DNA from: an uncultured Collinsella sp.
Lineage (GTDB): Bacteria > Actinomycetota > Coriobacteriia > Coriobacteriales > Coriobacteriaceae
Direction of reading: 5' to 3'
Length of the DNA stretch: 8,034 nt
Assembly: GCA_900758845.1 (NCBI GenBank)
Contig: CAAESW010000022.1
Span: 1-8,034 of the forward strand
The notes under the pieces were generated by a model that worked only from the letters and a program-made list of their open reading frames with translations, was not told the DNA's origin and ran no database searches. This document shows, one piece after another, positions 1-5,804 of this stretch. Position 1 is the first letter of the stretch. Every line of letters starts with the position of its first letter. The translations under genes were made by a program, and so were the position numbers.

Positions 1-43
1 CCGTCGCCAGGAGGAAGAGCTCGACCTTCTCCCTGCTGTACAT
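1..43 (-). CDS. Unidentified protein, N-terminus only (runs off window edge)
   Basis: An ATG at 43-41 on the minus strand opens a frame reading MYSREKVELFLLAT before the window ends. A perfect GGAGG (complement of 49-53) sits 5 bases upstream, so this looks like a genuine start rather than chance. Fourteen residues are too few to name a family. The charged, helical start and the repeat-bearing leader are compatible with a helix-turn-helix protein or a transposase at the end of an insertion sequence, but that is inference. The gene is in the same orientation as ppx and lies downstream of it. I am fairly confident of the start and not confident of any function. Confidence 0.5.
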   Translation of the reverse strand, partial: MYSREKVELFLLAT

Positions 44-58
44 GCGAACCTCCAGTCC

Positions 59-75
59 GGACCGCTTCACGGTCC
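59..75 (-). other. Hairpin just upstream of the ribosome binding site of the left-edge gene
   Basis: On the minus strand GGACCG, a 5-base loop and CGGTCC form a perfect 6-bp stem. An outer AGT/ACT can extend it across a small internal loop. No T-run follows, so it is not a convincing terminator. It ends a few bases before the GGAGG of the left-edge gene, so it could affect translation initiation. Insertion sequences often use leader hairpins to limit read-through expression, but that application here is inference. Confidence 0.4.
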
Positions 76-115
76 AACTTTCTGTCCGCACCCCCTTTAC
101 CGGCCCATTTAGGAA

Positions 116-131
116 CTATTTCACCGCAACT
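116..131 (-). repeat. Single copy of the AGTTGCGGTGRAATAG repeat core
   Basis: Read on the minus strand, bases 131-116 are AGTTGCGGTGAAATAG. The same 16-base core forms the outer part of both arms of the inverted repeat at 6761-6829, identical to one arm and differing at one base from the other. Here it is solitary: no inverted partner is visible between it and the left edge. It lies 14 bases past the ppx stop and about 70 bases before the start of the left-edge gene, where a terminal inverted repeat of an insertion sequence could sit. The match is seen directly; the mobile-element reading is inference. Confidence 0.6.
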
Positions 132-144
132 CAGAGGGAGACGG

Positions 145-1146
145 TTAAAGGGCGCTCAGACTCGGGGTCCAGGCGATGGTGGGGGTTGCACCGTCAAGAG
201 TCTCGTTGATGGTGGCGGCCATACCGGCGAGTAGGCTATTCTCGCTTACGGTGAGCGTCTTGTAGCCGCCGGCACGCATGAGCTCGCGAATCACCACGGC
301 GCCAGCCAAGATCACGCCCGCGCGTTTGGGCTGCACACCCGGTAGCGCGGCGATGCCGTCCGCGTCCAACACAGACATGTGCTCGATAGCAGCCGAAATC
401 TGTTCCATCGAAAGCTCGCGCAGGTGCACAAAGCTCGAGTCGTACGGTTCCAGCTCGTGAACCAGCGCCACGAGCGTGGTAACGGTGCCGCCCACCGCGA
501 CCAAGCGCTCTGCACGCTCAAAATTGCTCGGCAGGCCCTCAAAATAGGCGGCGAACTGCTCGCCCGCCCAGTTGGCAGCGGCAGCAAGCTCGCCGTCCGC
601 AGGCGGCAGTGCCGAGAAAAACCGCTCCGTCACGCGGCGACAACCGATGTCCAGCGAACGCGTACCCTCCAGCGCGAAGACCCCACGCTTCGGTGCGTAC
701 ACACCCGTCGCGAGTTCCGTGGACCCGCCGCCCGAATCCGCGACAATAATGCGCTCGCCGGCAAAGTCGTGCGCCACGCCAAAAAACGTCAGGCGCGCCT
801 CGACCTCGCCCGGAATCACCTGCGGTTCGAGCCCCAGATCTCGCAGGCCGTCCAGCAGCAGCGCGGCATTGGACGCATCGCGCGCAGCACTCGTGCAGGT
901 GGTGCAGACGCACGCGGCCCCAAAGGCATGCGCCTCGTCCACAAACATGCGACACGCAGCGAGCACGCGCTCGACCGCCGCCCCACAAAAGCGGCCCGTC
1001 GCGTCCACGCCCTCGCCCAGATCGGTAATCTCGGTATGCTTGGACGATTCCACGATCGCCCCGCCCTCGACCTGCGCCAGCACCAGTCGCGACGACACCG
1101 TTCCCAGGTCGATCGCGGCCACCTTATAGCGTTTGCAATTTGTCAT
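145..1146 (-). CDS. ppx: Ppx/GppA-family exopolyphosphatase / guanosine pentaphosphate phosphatase
   Basis: The 333-residue protein belongs to the ASKHA-fold Ppx/GppA family, which removes terminal phosphate from inorganic polyphosphate or from pppGpp in the cytosol. Visible motifs, in order, are the first phosphate loop AIDLGTVSSRL (residues 11-21), TSAARDASN (85-93), GEVEAR (113-118) with the acidic residues that normally include the catalytic glutamate, the second phosphate loop ADSGGGSTEL (136-145) and GGTVTTL (219-225). Length fits short actinobacterial Ppx proteins lacking the C-terminal HD-like domain of E. coli Ppx. The first loop has valine (V17) where most homologues have asparagine. 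The ATG at 1146 is preceded by GGAGGGGAG. The gene starts 20 bases after the ftsB stop, so the two are probably co-transcribed. Family is secure; polyphosphate versus pppGpp preference cannot be read from the sequence. Confidence 0.93.
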   Translation of the reverse strand: MTNCKRYKVAAIDLGTVSSRLVLAQVEGGAIVESSKHTEITDLGEGVDATGRFCGAAVERVLAACRMFVDEAHAFGAACVCTTCTSAARDASNAALLLDGLRDLGLEPQVIPGEVEARLTFFGVAHDFAGERIIVADSGGGSTELATGVYAPKRGVFALEGTRSLDIGCRRVTERFFSALPPADGELAAAANWAGEQFAAYFEGLPSNFERAERLVAVGGTVTTLVALVHELEPYDSSFVHLRELSMEQISAAIEHMSVLDADGIAALPGVQPKRAGVILAGAVVIRELMRAGGYKTLTVSENSLLAGMAATINETLDGATPTIAWTPSLSAL

Positions 1147-1166
1147 TGCGGGCTCCCCTCCGGGCG

Positions 1167-1928
1167 CTATTTGCCGTTGGACACGACCGTCTGGCCCTCG
1201 ACACCGTTAAACCCAAACAGCATGTCGAGCGCCTGGATGTACCACGGCGCATCCTTACCGACTTCTTCGATTTCCTTGGCAACTTCGCTGGCCTTCTTGG
1301 CGTTCGACGACTTCTTGCTCGACGACGAGTCCGAATCGTCATCCAAGCCCAGCACGTCAATTTTGGTCTCGCCGGGCATAACCAGGCCCAGGTCCTCGGA
1401 TGCCGCGTCCTTAATGCCCTCCTCCGAGAGCAGTTTGTCGACGCTTTTTTGCAGCTCATCATTGTATTGCTGACGAATCTCGACCTGCTTGGCCAAGATA
1501 TCGCTCGAACGCTTTGCCACGTACAGATCGCGCACGGGGAAATACAGGCTCACGAGCACCAGCACCACCACGATACCGATAAACAGCGGACGTAGAGAAC
1601 CGTGCGTAAAGTCATAGATTGCCTTGACCACCGCATTGTCGTTGGCGTAGCGCATAAAGTCCGAGCCCGAAAGACGGCTCGAAGGCCTGCTCGATTTGTC
1701 GTGCGTCTGGGCCGAGAGACGCGACGCATGCGACGAACGTGCCGGGCGCACCGGTCCATCTGCCGAAGTATTCGATTGAGCATTGGGGCGCGAGGTACTT
1801 GTCGGGCGCTGCGCGGAGCGGTCGGCACCGGCGTAGGCGGACCCACCGAGCTGCACCGTGCGCGCACGGCGAGGCGACGGCTCACGCGAACCGGCGGAAT
1901 AGTACCTGTTGTCGTAAATCTGATCCAT
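1167..1928 (-). CDS. FtsB/DivIC-type septum formation initiator with disordered N-terminal extension
   Basis: The 253-residue protein has the FtsB/DivIC layout. A long Ser/Arg/Pro-rich tail (about 1-110) is followed by one membrane segment (about 114-130, FIGIVVVLVLVSLYF), a predicted coiled coil (about 135-170) and the family-typical EDLGLVMPGET (178-188). A Ser/Asp/Lys-rich low-complexity linker (about 196-213) precedes a C-terminal segment with WYIQALDMLFGF. Such proteins form the divisome bridge with FtsL and FtsQ/DivIB: cytoplasmic tail, single span, external coiled coil. I chose ATG 1928 although the frame stays open to a GTG at 2099, because the enolase terminator at 2020-2051 and a candidate promoter at 1972-1980 lie in between. 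The ribosome binding site is weak (AAGG). Neighbours eno upstream and ppx downstream match actinobacterial order. FtsB and DivIC cannot be told apart here, so I give no symbol. Confidence 0.87.
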   Translation of the reverse strand: MDQIYDNRYYSAGSREPSPRRARTVQLGGSAYAGADRSAQRPTSTSRPNAQSNTSADGPVRPARSSHASRLSAQTHDKSSRPSSRLSGSDFMRYANDNAVVKAIYDFTHGSLRPLFIGIVVVLVLVSLYFPVRDLYVAKRSSDILAKQVEIRQQYNDELQKSVDKLLSEEGIKDAASEDLGLVMPGETKIDVLGLDDDSDSSSSKKSSNAKKASEVAKEIEEVGKDAPWYIQALDMLFGFNGVEGQTVVSNGK

Positions 1929-1971
1929 GTGCGCCTTGTGCGGTTGAGGTTTGTTTGCGCTAAGTCCTTTA

Positions 1972-1980
1972 GTTATAGCA
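1972..1980 (-). promoter_or_regulatory. Candidate extended -10 promoter for the ftsB-ppx unit
   Basis: On the minus strand the sequence TGCTATAAC (1980-1972) matches an extended -10 element (TG-N-TATAAT, five of six in the hexamer). It is downstream of the enolase terminator and about 45 bases before the chosen ftsB start. No good -35 hexamer is visible 16-18 bases upstream, which extended -10 promoters can tolerate. It would let division and phosphatase genes be expressed independently of enolase. Confidence 0.5.
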
Positions 1981-2019
1981 CGAGCGCCCGCACTGCCTTC
2001 GCCAGCCTTTGCTCGACAT

Positions 2020-2051
2020 AAAAAAGGCGCTGAGCCATATGGCCCAGCGCC
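2020..2051 (-). terminator. Rho-independent terminator after enolase
   Basis: On the minus strand GGCGCTG (2051-2045) pairs with CAGCGCC (2032-2026). After one mismatch the stem continues through GCC/GGC around a small AT loop, and six T residues (2025-2020) follow directly. It begins 72 bases past the enolase stop and lies upstream of the ftsB start, so it separates the two transcription units at least partly. Confidence 0.9.
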
Positions 2052-2123
2052 AATAGTGCTTTGCGGCATCCGGCCAAGGCGGGGCGGAACCGAGTCCACC
2101 CCCTCCCCGCCAGGCTCATCTGT

Positions 2124-3413
2124 CTAGCGGATGTTGTAGAACGCAGACTTGCCGGCGTAGCGCGCGCTGCCCTCGAACTCGTCCTCGATGCGGATGAGCT
2201 GGTTGTACTTGGCAATACGGTCGCTACGGCACGGGGCGCCCGACTTGATCTGGCCAGCATTGACGGCCACGACCAGGTCGGCGATCGTGGAATCCTCGGT
2301 CTCGCCGGAACGGTGGCTCACGATGCAAGCGTAGCCGGCCTCCTTGGCGGTTTCGATGGCCTCGAGCGACTCGGTGAGCGTGCCGATCTGGTTGACCTTG
2401 ACCAGGATCGCGTTGGCGGCGCCCAGCTCGATGCCCTTCTTGAGGCGCTCGGTGTTGGTGACGAACAGGTCGTCGCCTACGAGCTGCACCTTGTTGCCAA
2501 TGCGGCGGGTGAGCTCGACCCAGCCGTCCCAGTCCTCCTCCGCCATGCCGTCCTCGATGGAGATGATGGGATAGGTGTCGACAAGCTTCTCCCAGTAATC
2601 GACCATCTGAGCGCTCGTGTACTCCACGCCCTCGCCCTTGAGCTCATACATGCCGGTCTCGGCGTTGTAGAACTCGGTGGACGCCGGATCCATGGCGTAC
2701 ATGAAGTCGACGCCGGGCTTAAAGCCGGCCTTCTCGACGGCCTTGGTAATGTACTCGAACGGCTCGGCATTGGTCTTGAGGCTGGGCGCGAAGCCGCCCT
2801 CGTCGCCCACGCCGCCGCCCAGGCCGGCCTCGTGCAGCACGCCCTTGAGGGTGTGGTAGACCTCGGCGCACCAGCGCAGACCCTCGGCAAAGCTCGGGGC
2901 GCCCACCGGCATGATCATGAACTCCTGGAAGTCAACGTTGTTGTCGGCATGCACGCCGCCGTTGAGGATGTTCATCATGGGCGTGGGCAGCAGGTGAGCG
3001 TTGACGCCGCCCAGGTACTGGTACAGCGACAGGCCCGCCGACTCTGCCGCAGCGCGGGCAACGGCCAGCGACACGCCCAGAATCGCGTTGGCGCCAAGCT
3101 TGGTCTTGTTGGGCGTACCGTCCGCAGCGATCAACGCGGCATCGACAGCGCGCTGGTCGAAGGCATCGAGGCCCACGACGGCATCGGCACACTCGTTGTT
3201 GACGTGCTCGACGGCCTGCAAGACGCCCTTGCCCAGGTAGCGGCCCTTGTCGCCGTCGCGCAGCTCGCACGCCTCAAAGGCGCCAGTCGAAGCGCCCGAA
3301 GGCACCATCGCGCGGCCGAAGCTGCCGTCCTCGAGCACGACCTCGACCTCGACGGTGGGATTGCCGCGGCTGTCGAGAACCTCACGACCGTAGACGTCCA
3401 AAATATCGCTCAT
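2124..3413 (-). CDS. eno: Enolase (phosphopyruvate hydratase)
   Basis: The 429-residue protein is a full-length enolase, converting 2-phosphoglycerate to phosphoenolpyruvate in glycolysis. The N-terminal domain opens with YGREVLDSRGNPTVEVEV (8-25) and contains the mobile loop SGASTG (39-44). In the barrel domain the proposed catalytic acid E205 lies in GDEGGFAP. Magnesium ligands D242, E287 (SIEDGM) and D314 (GDDLF) are present, as are catalytic K339 within the signature ILVKVNQIGTLTES and the SHRSGETED motif (366-374). The ATG at 3413 has GGGAG five bases upstream. The preceding 129 bases hold a promoter candidate, a direct repeat and a small upstream ORF. A hairpin terminator follows. The gene sits between mazG and ftsB as in many actinobacteria. 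Identification is certain. Confidence 0.99.
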   Translation of the reverse strand: MSDILDVYGREVLDSRGNPTVEVEVVLEDGSFGRAMVPSGASTGAFEACELRDGDKGRYLGKGVLQAVEHVNNECADAVVGLDAFDQRAVDAALIAADGTPNKTKLGANAILGVSLAVARAAAESAGLSLYQYLGGVNAHLLPTPMMNILNGGVHADNNVDFQEFMIMPVGAPSFAEGLRWCAEVYHTLKGVLHEAGLGGGVGDEGGFAPSLKTNAEPFEYITKAVEKAGFKPGVDFMYAMDPASTEFYNAETGMYELKGEGVEYTSAQMVDYWEKLVDTYPIISIEDGMAEEDWDGWVELTRRIGNKVQLVGDDLFVTNTERLKKGIELGAANAILVKVNQIGTLTESLEAIETAKEAGYACIVSHRSGETEDSTIADLVVAVNAGQIKSGAPCRSDRIAKYNQLIRIEDEFEGSARYAGKSAFYNIR

Positions 3414-3425
3414 GTTGTCTCCCTC

Positions 3426-3473
3426 TCACTTGGAAACGTAGTTGATGCAAGCGACTGGCCGACCGTGCACCAT
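3426..3473 (-). CDS. Possible 15-residue upstream ORF in the enolase leader
   Basis: In the enolase leader a GGAGG (complement of 3481-3485) lies seven bases before an ATG at 3473. The frame reads MVHGRPVACINYVSK and stops at TGA (3428-3426), just ahead of the enolase ribosome binding site and 12 bases before its ATG. The start codon sits in a small hairpin made by GCACC and GGTGC (3467-3479). Its ribosome binding site is at least as good as that of eno itself. It could be a leader peptide, a coupling ORF for eno, or a coincidence. No regulatory amino-acid run is visible in it. I see the signals directly; translation is inferred. Confidence 0.4.
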   Translation of the reverse strand: MVHGRPVACINYVSK

Positions 3474-3486
3474 CGGTGCGCCTCCG

Positions 3487-3531
3487 TAAGTTAGCCATGT
3501 CGCACTTTTTGCATTATGCCCTAAGTTAGCC
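3487..3531 (-). repeat. Two direct copies of GGCTAACTTA around the enolase promoter
   Basis: The 10-mer GGCTAACTTA (minus strand) occurs at 3531-3522 and again at 3496-3487, exactly 35 bases apart. The first copy falls between the proposed -35 and -10 hexamers. The second lies just past the expected transcription start and abuts the GGAGG of the small upstream ORF. Two identical copies placed this way resemble a pair of operator sites. No regulator is assigned; the regulatory role is inference. Confidence 0.5.
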
Positions 3532-3542
3532 GAGGGATACAA
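3513..3542 (-). promoter_or_regulatory. Candidate enolase promoter
   Basis: On the minus strand TTGTAT (3542-3537) and CATAAT (3518-3513) are separated by 18 bases. The -10 matches the consensus at five of six positions, the -35 at only three. It lies directly after the mazG terminator. It would start transcription near 3506, giving a leader of about 90 bases. Confidence 0.5.
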
Positions 3543-3549
3543 TTGTTTT

Positions 3550-3598
3550 TCGAAAAATTTAGCGGGAACGACGAGGCATGTCAGCCCGTCGTTCCCGC
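3550..3598 (-). terminator. Strong rho-independent terminator after mazG
   Basis: A perfect 12-bp stem pairs GCGGGAACGACG (3562-3573) with CGTCGTTCCCGC (3587-3598). An inner GGC/GCC can extend it past one bulged base. On the minus strand the stem is followed by TAAATTTTT. It starts four bases past the mazG stop, ending the larC2-yfcE-mazG unit before the enolase promoter. The adjoining TTTTTCGAAAAA palindrome (3546-3557) provides the T-run. Confidence 0.9.
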
Positions 3599-3602
3599 AG
3601 TC

Positions 3603-4451
3603 TTACTCCTCCGCCTTTGCGGCATCCCAGAGGTCGTTGAGGCCGTGGGTCGAAAGCTCAGCCAGATCTACATGAGCGTTGGCCGCCATCTGCTCCATCG
3701 CGGCCCAACGGCGGCGGAACTTTGCCGTGCTGGCACGAAGGGCACTCTCGGCGTCGATTCCCTCCTTGCGCGCAACGTTGACCAGGGCAAAGAGCAGGTC
3801 GCCAAACTCCATCTCGCGCTCGGGCGAGCCGGGAGCCTCGGCCTCAAACTCGGCACGCTCCTCGGCGACCTCGTCCCACACGTCCTGGACCGTCTCCCAC
3901 TCAAAGCCCACGGCCGCTGCCTTGCGCGACACCTTCTGGGCCTGCATCAGCGCCGGCAGATGCGTGGGCACACCGTCGAGCAGGCCCTCGGGCGCAGCCT
4001 CGCCTGCCGCCACGGCTTTGTCCTTGGCGGCCTTCTCGGCAAGCTTGACCTCGTCCCAGATCTTGAGCACCTCGTCGGAGTTATCGGCATCCGCATCGCC
4101 AAACACGTGCGGATGGCGTCGGATGAGTTTGGCGTCGATATCGCGTGCCACATCGGCCAGCGTAAACTCACCGGCGTCCGCCGCAATCTGCGCATGCAGC
4201 ACTACCTGCATGAGCACGTCGCCGAGCTCCTCGCGCAGGTGCGCCGCGTCGTCCGCCTCAATGCAATCGAGCGCCTCGTAGGCCTCCTCGATCATGTTCT
4301 TGCCGATGCTCTGGTGCGTCTGTTCGCGGTCCCACGGGCAGCCATCGGGCTGACGCAGACGCCAGATGGTCTGCACCAGATGCTGCAGCTCGGCCGACGC
4401 GTCGACCAGCGTGGACAGATCGCGCGAGCCCTCGGCATTTTGCTGAGCCAT
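3603..4451 (-). CDS. mazG: MazG nucleoside triphosphate pyrophosphohydrolase
   Basis: The 282-residue protein has two tandem all-alpha MazG domains. It would hydrolyse (deoxy)nucleoside triphosphates to monophosphate and pyrophosphate, a house-cleaning role. The N-terminal domain carries RQPDGCPWDREQTH (33-46), EEAYE (55-59) and ELGD (75-78). The C-terminal domain carries EERAE (197-201) and EFGD (215-218). In both, the EExxE and ExxD acids that bind magnesium are intact. The linker around 120-160 is rich in Ala, Asp and Lys, making the protein slightly longer than E. coli MazG (263). I chose ATG 4451, preceded by GGAGGAGG; the frame continues upstream to a GTG at 4559 but only by overlapping yfcE. 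Its start lies two bases after the yfcE stop, so translation is probably coupled. A terminator follows at once. Identification is secure. Confidence 0.96.
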   Translation of the reverse strand: MAQQNAEGSRDLSTLVDASAELQHLVQTIWRLRQPDGCPWDREQTHQSIGKNMIEEAYEALDCIEADDAAHLREELGDVLMQVVLHAQIAADAGEFTLADVARDIDAKLIRRHPHVFGDADADNSDEVLKIWDEVKLAEKAAKDKAVAAGEAAPEGLLDGVPTHLPALMQAQKVSRKAAAVGFEWETVQDVWDEVAEERAEFEAEAPGSPEREMEFGDLLFALVNVARKEGIDAESALRASTAKFRRRWAAMEQMAANAHVDLAELSTHGLNDLWDAAKAEE

Positions 4452-4453
4452 GG

Positions 4454-5002
4454 TTAGTCCTCCTCCAGGATCACATGACGGAACGCGCCGCCCTCGTAGA
4501 TGCCGTAACTGTGCGTACCGTCCTTGGGAATGCTCACGCTGCCGGGATTGAAGAGCCACAGGCCCGGGTGCGCGGCGCTTGCCTCGTTAACCTTGATGTG
4601 CGTGTGGCCGTAGACGAGCGCGGAGCCCTCGGGCAGCGCGGGCGCGTGGTCGACGCTGTTGTGCATGCCGGCGCCAAAGACGTGGCCGTGCGTCAGGAAC
4701 AGCTCGCGGTCGGCCTCGTCAAACAGCGTGGCATAGTCAGCCATAACGGGAAAGTCGAGCACCATCTGGTCGACCTCGGCGTCACAGTTGCCGCGCACCG
4801 CGATGATGCGGTCGGCCAAGGCGTTGAGCAGCGGAATCACACGCTTGGGGGCGTAGTCGCGCGGCAGGTCGTTGCGCGGACCGTGGTAGAGCAGGTCGCC
4901 CAGCAGGACGATGCGGTCGGGCTGCTGGGATTCGATGGCGGCGCAGAGGCGCTCGGTCCAGTATGCCGAGCCGTGAATGTCGGAAGCGATAAGGTATTTC
5001 AT
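4454..5002 (-). CDS. YfcE/MJ0936-type metallophosphoesterase
   Basis: The 182-residue protein has every motif of the calcineurin-like phosphoesterase fold in the YfcE group: SDIHGS (7-12, ligands D8 and H10), GDLLYHGPRN (35-44, D36), GNCDAE (71-76, N72), THGH (104-107) and YGHTH (131-135). Its length is close to E. coli YfcE (184), which cleaves phosphodiesters in vitro with an unclear physiological substrate. Together these residues bind two divalent metal ions. I chose ATG 5002 because AAAGGA lies about six bases upstream and the protein then begins with the usual MKYLIASDIHG; the longer frame starts from TTG at 5065 and overlaps larC2. It follows larC2 by 55 bases and abuts mazG, so the three probably form an operon. 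Family is secure; the physiological substrate is unknown. Confidence 0.93.
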   Translation of the reverse strand: MKYLIASDIHGSAYWTERLCAAIESQQPDRIVLLGDLLYHGPRNDLPRDYAPKRVIPLLNALADRIIAVRGNCDAEVDQMVLDFPVMADYATLFDEADRELFLTHGHVFGAGMHNSVDHAPALPEGSALVYGHTHIKVNEASAAHPGLWLFNPGSVSIPKDGTHSYGIYEGGAFRHVILEED

Positions 5003-5057
5003 GGTGGTCCTTTCGGGTGGGGTTGATGGGGCTGGGCGTGGCGTGCCGCCGGCCGCG

Positions 5058-5543
5058 TTACTCAAATCGCAGTGCCGCGCTCTGAGCCGCCTGCATCACG
5101 CGTTGGAGCGGCACGTTGTGCTCACGGGCAAGACGGGCGCAATCCTCGTACTCGGGAGCCGCGCGCTCGCTGCTGTCGGGCAGAGTCGCCACCTTAACGG
5201 ATACCTCGCCCCAAGGCGTCGCCACCTGCTCAAAACGACGCGGCAGACAGACGCGCTCCATAACCTGGCGGCGGATGCCGTTGGTCGTGGTTTCCAAAAA
5301 GATGGTCATCTGCAGACGGTCAATGTCCTCGCGGGCGCAGATTACCTGCAGCTGCCAGCCGGGACGACCTTTTTTGCAGTAGAGAGGCAGCCAGTGCACT
5401 TCGCGGGCGCCCGCCTCGCGCAAGCGGTCGGCGGCATAGGCGAGTACCTCGGGCGACGCATCGTCGATGTCGCACTCTAGCTTGACGATGGTCTCGGGCG
5501 CATCGGTCTCACGGGACAGCGGAGATGTACTTCCACGTTGCAT
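5058..5543 (-). CDS. Stand-alone LarC2-like protein (C-terminal part of LarC, DUF111)
   Basis: The 161-residue protein matches the C-terminal half of LarC, the enzyme that inserts nickel to complete the nickel-pincer nucleotide cofactor of lactate racemase in a CTP-dependent way. The recognisable stretches are ECDIDDASPEVLAYAADRL (near 23-41), LYCKKGRPGWQLQVIC (near 53-68), ETTTNGIRR, TPWGEVSVKVA and PEYEDCARLAREHNVPL. LarC1, the N-terminal half, is missing: upstream is a 293-base divergent spacer that does not translate into it. In Lactiplantibacillus plantarum, LarC1 and LarC2 are joined by programmed frameshifting, so a lone LarC2 is unusual. ATG 5543 has AAAGGA ten bases away, a long spacing; the alternative TTG at 5651 would add a segment unlike LarC. 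It leads the yfcE-mazG unit. The domain assignment is strong; its activity alone is unknown. Confidence 0.85.
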   Translation of the reverse strand: MQRGSTSPLSRETDAPETIVKLECDIDDASPEVLAYAADRLREAGAREVHWLPLYCKKGRPGWQLQVICAREDIDRLQMTIFLETTTNGIRRQVMERVCLPRRFEQVATPWGEVSVKVATLPDSSERAAPEYEDCARLAREHNVPLQRVMQAAQSAALRFE

Positions 5544-5649
5544 ACGGTCCGGATCCTTTCCGCACGGGCTCGTTTTATTCACCCAAACGCTAGCACATCG
5601 GACGTGGCACAGGCGTGACTTTCGTCCGTCGCCGCCCTCGCCCCTATCC

Positions 5650-5714
5650 AAACGTGTACGTCAGCCTCCAAACATGTCATTTTTTGTCGGTTTTGGAGGC
5701 TGACGTACATGTTT
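5650..5714. repeat. Inverted repeat in the divergent larC2 / hisK spacer
   Basis: Arms at 5650-5672 and 5692-5714 are complementary over 23 bases with one mismatch and enclose a 19-base loop. The arm core is GTACGTCAGCCTCCAAA. The octamer AAACRTGT occurs at 5650 and 5670 and, inverted, at 5707-5714, so alternative pairings are possible. Neither side has a terminal T-run; the run of six T lies inside the loop. It is therefore not a standard terminator, and its location between two divergent 5' ends argues against one. Candidate roles are a dispersed palindromic repeat or a shared operator. Confidence 0.75.
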
Positions 5715-5798
5715 TGAGAGCGCAAGCGAGGCCGCGCCGCGCAGCCTTTCCGATCGATTTCGGCACCCCGCGCGTACGACGCGCCGAGGCTGCACCAT

Positions 5799-5804
5799 TA
5801 CAAT
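5799..5804 (+). promoter_or_regulatory. Weak candidate -10 for the PHP phosphatase gene
   Basis: TACAAT matches the -10 consensus at five of six positions and lies 32 bases before the start codon. No -35 or extended -10 element accompanies it, so this is only a candidate. Confidence 0.3.

Noticed and set aside
379..1473. Open frame of 364 codons on the plus strand opposite ppx and part of ftsB
   Set aside because: It spans two well-supported opposite-strand genes, is Arg-rich and low in recognisable structure, and looks like a codon-bias shadow.
1929..2099. Longer FtsB/DivIC beginning at GTG 2099
   Set aside because: The added stretch would be translated from across the enolase terminator and upstream of the candidate promoter, so the message would rarely include it.
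2061..3494. Open frame of 477 codons on the plus strand, opposite enolase
   Set aside because: It is antisense to a certain enolase gene, its translation resembles no family I know, and it has no ribosome binding site. It is a by-product of GC-rich codon bias.
3487..3531. Iron-box (DtxR/IdeR) operator reading of the TAAGTTAGCC repeats
   Set aside because: It resembles half of the TTAGGTTAG consensus, but no inverted second half is present at either copy, so no regulator should be assigned.
3543..4457. Open frame of 304 codons on the plus strand opposite mazG
   Set aside because: It starts within the mazG terminator and runs opposite a complete MazG with all catalytic acids, so it is not a credible gene.
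5544..5651. N-terminal extension of larC2, or a frameshifted LarC1 upstream
   Set aside because: The extra residues from the TTG start are Arg/Gly-rich and unlike LarC1, and there is not enough room before the divergent gene for a LarC1 domain.
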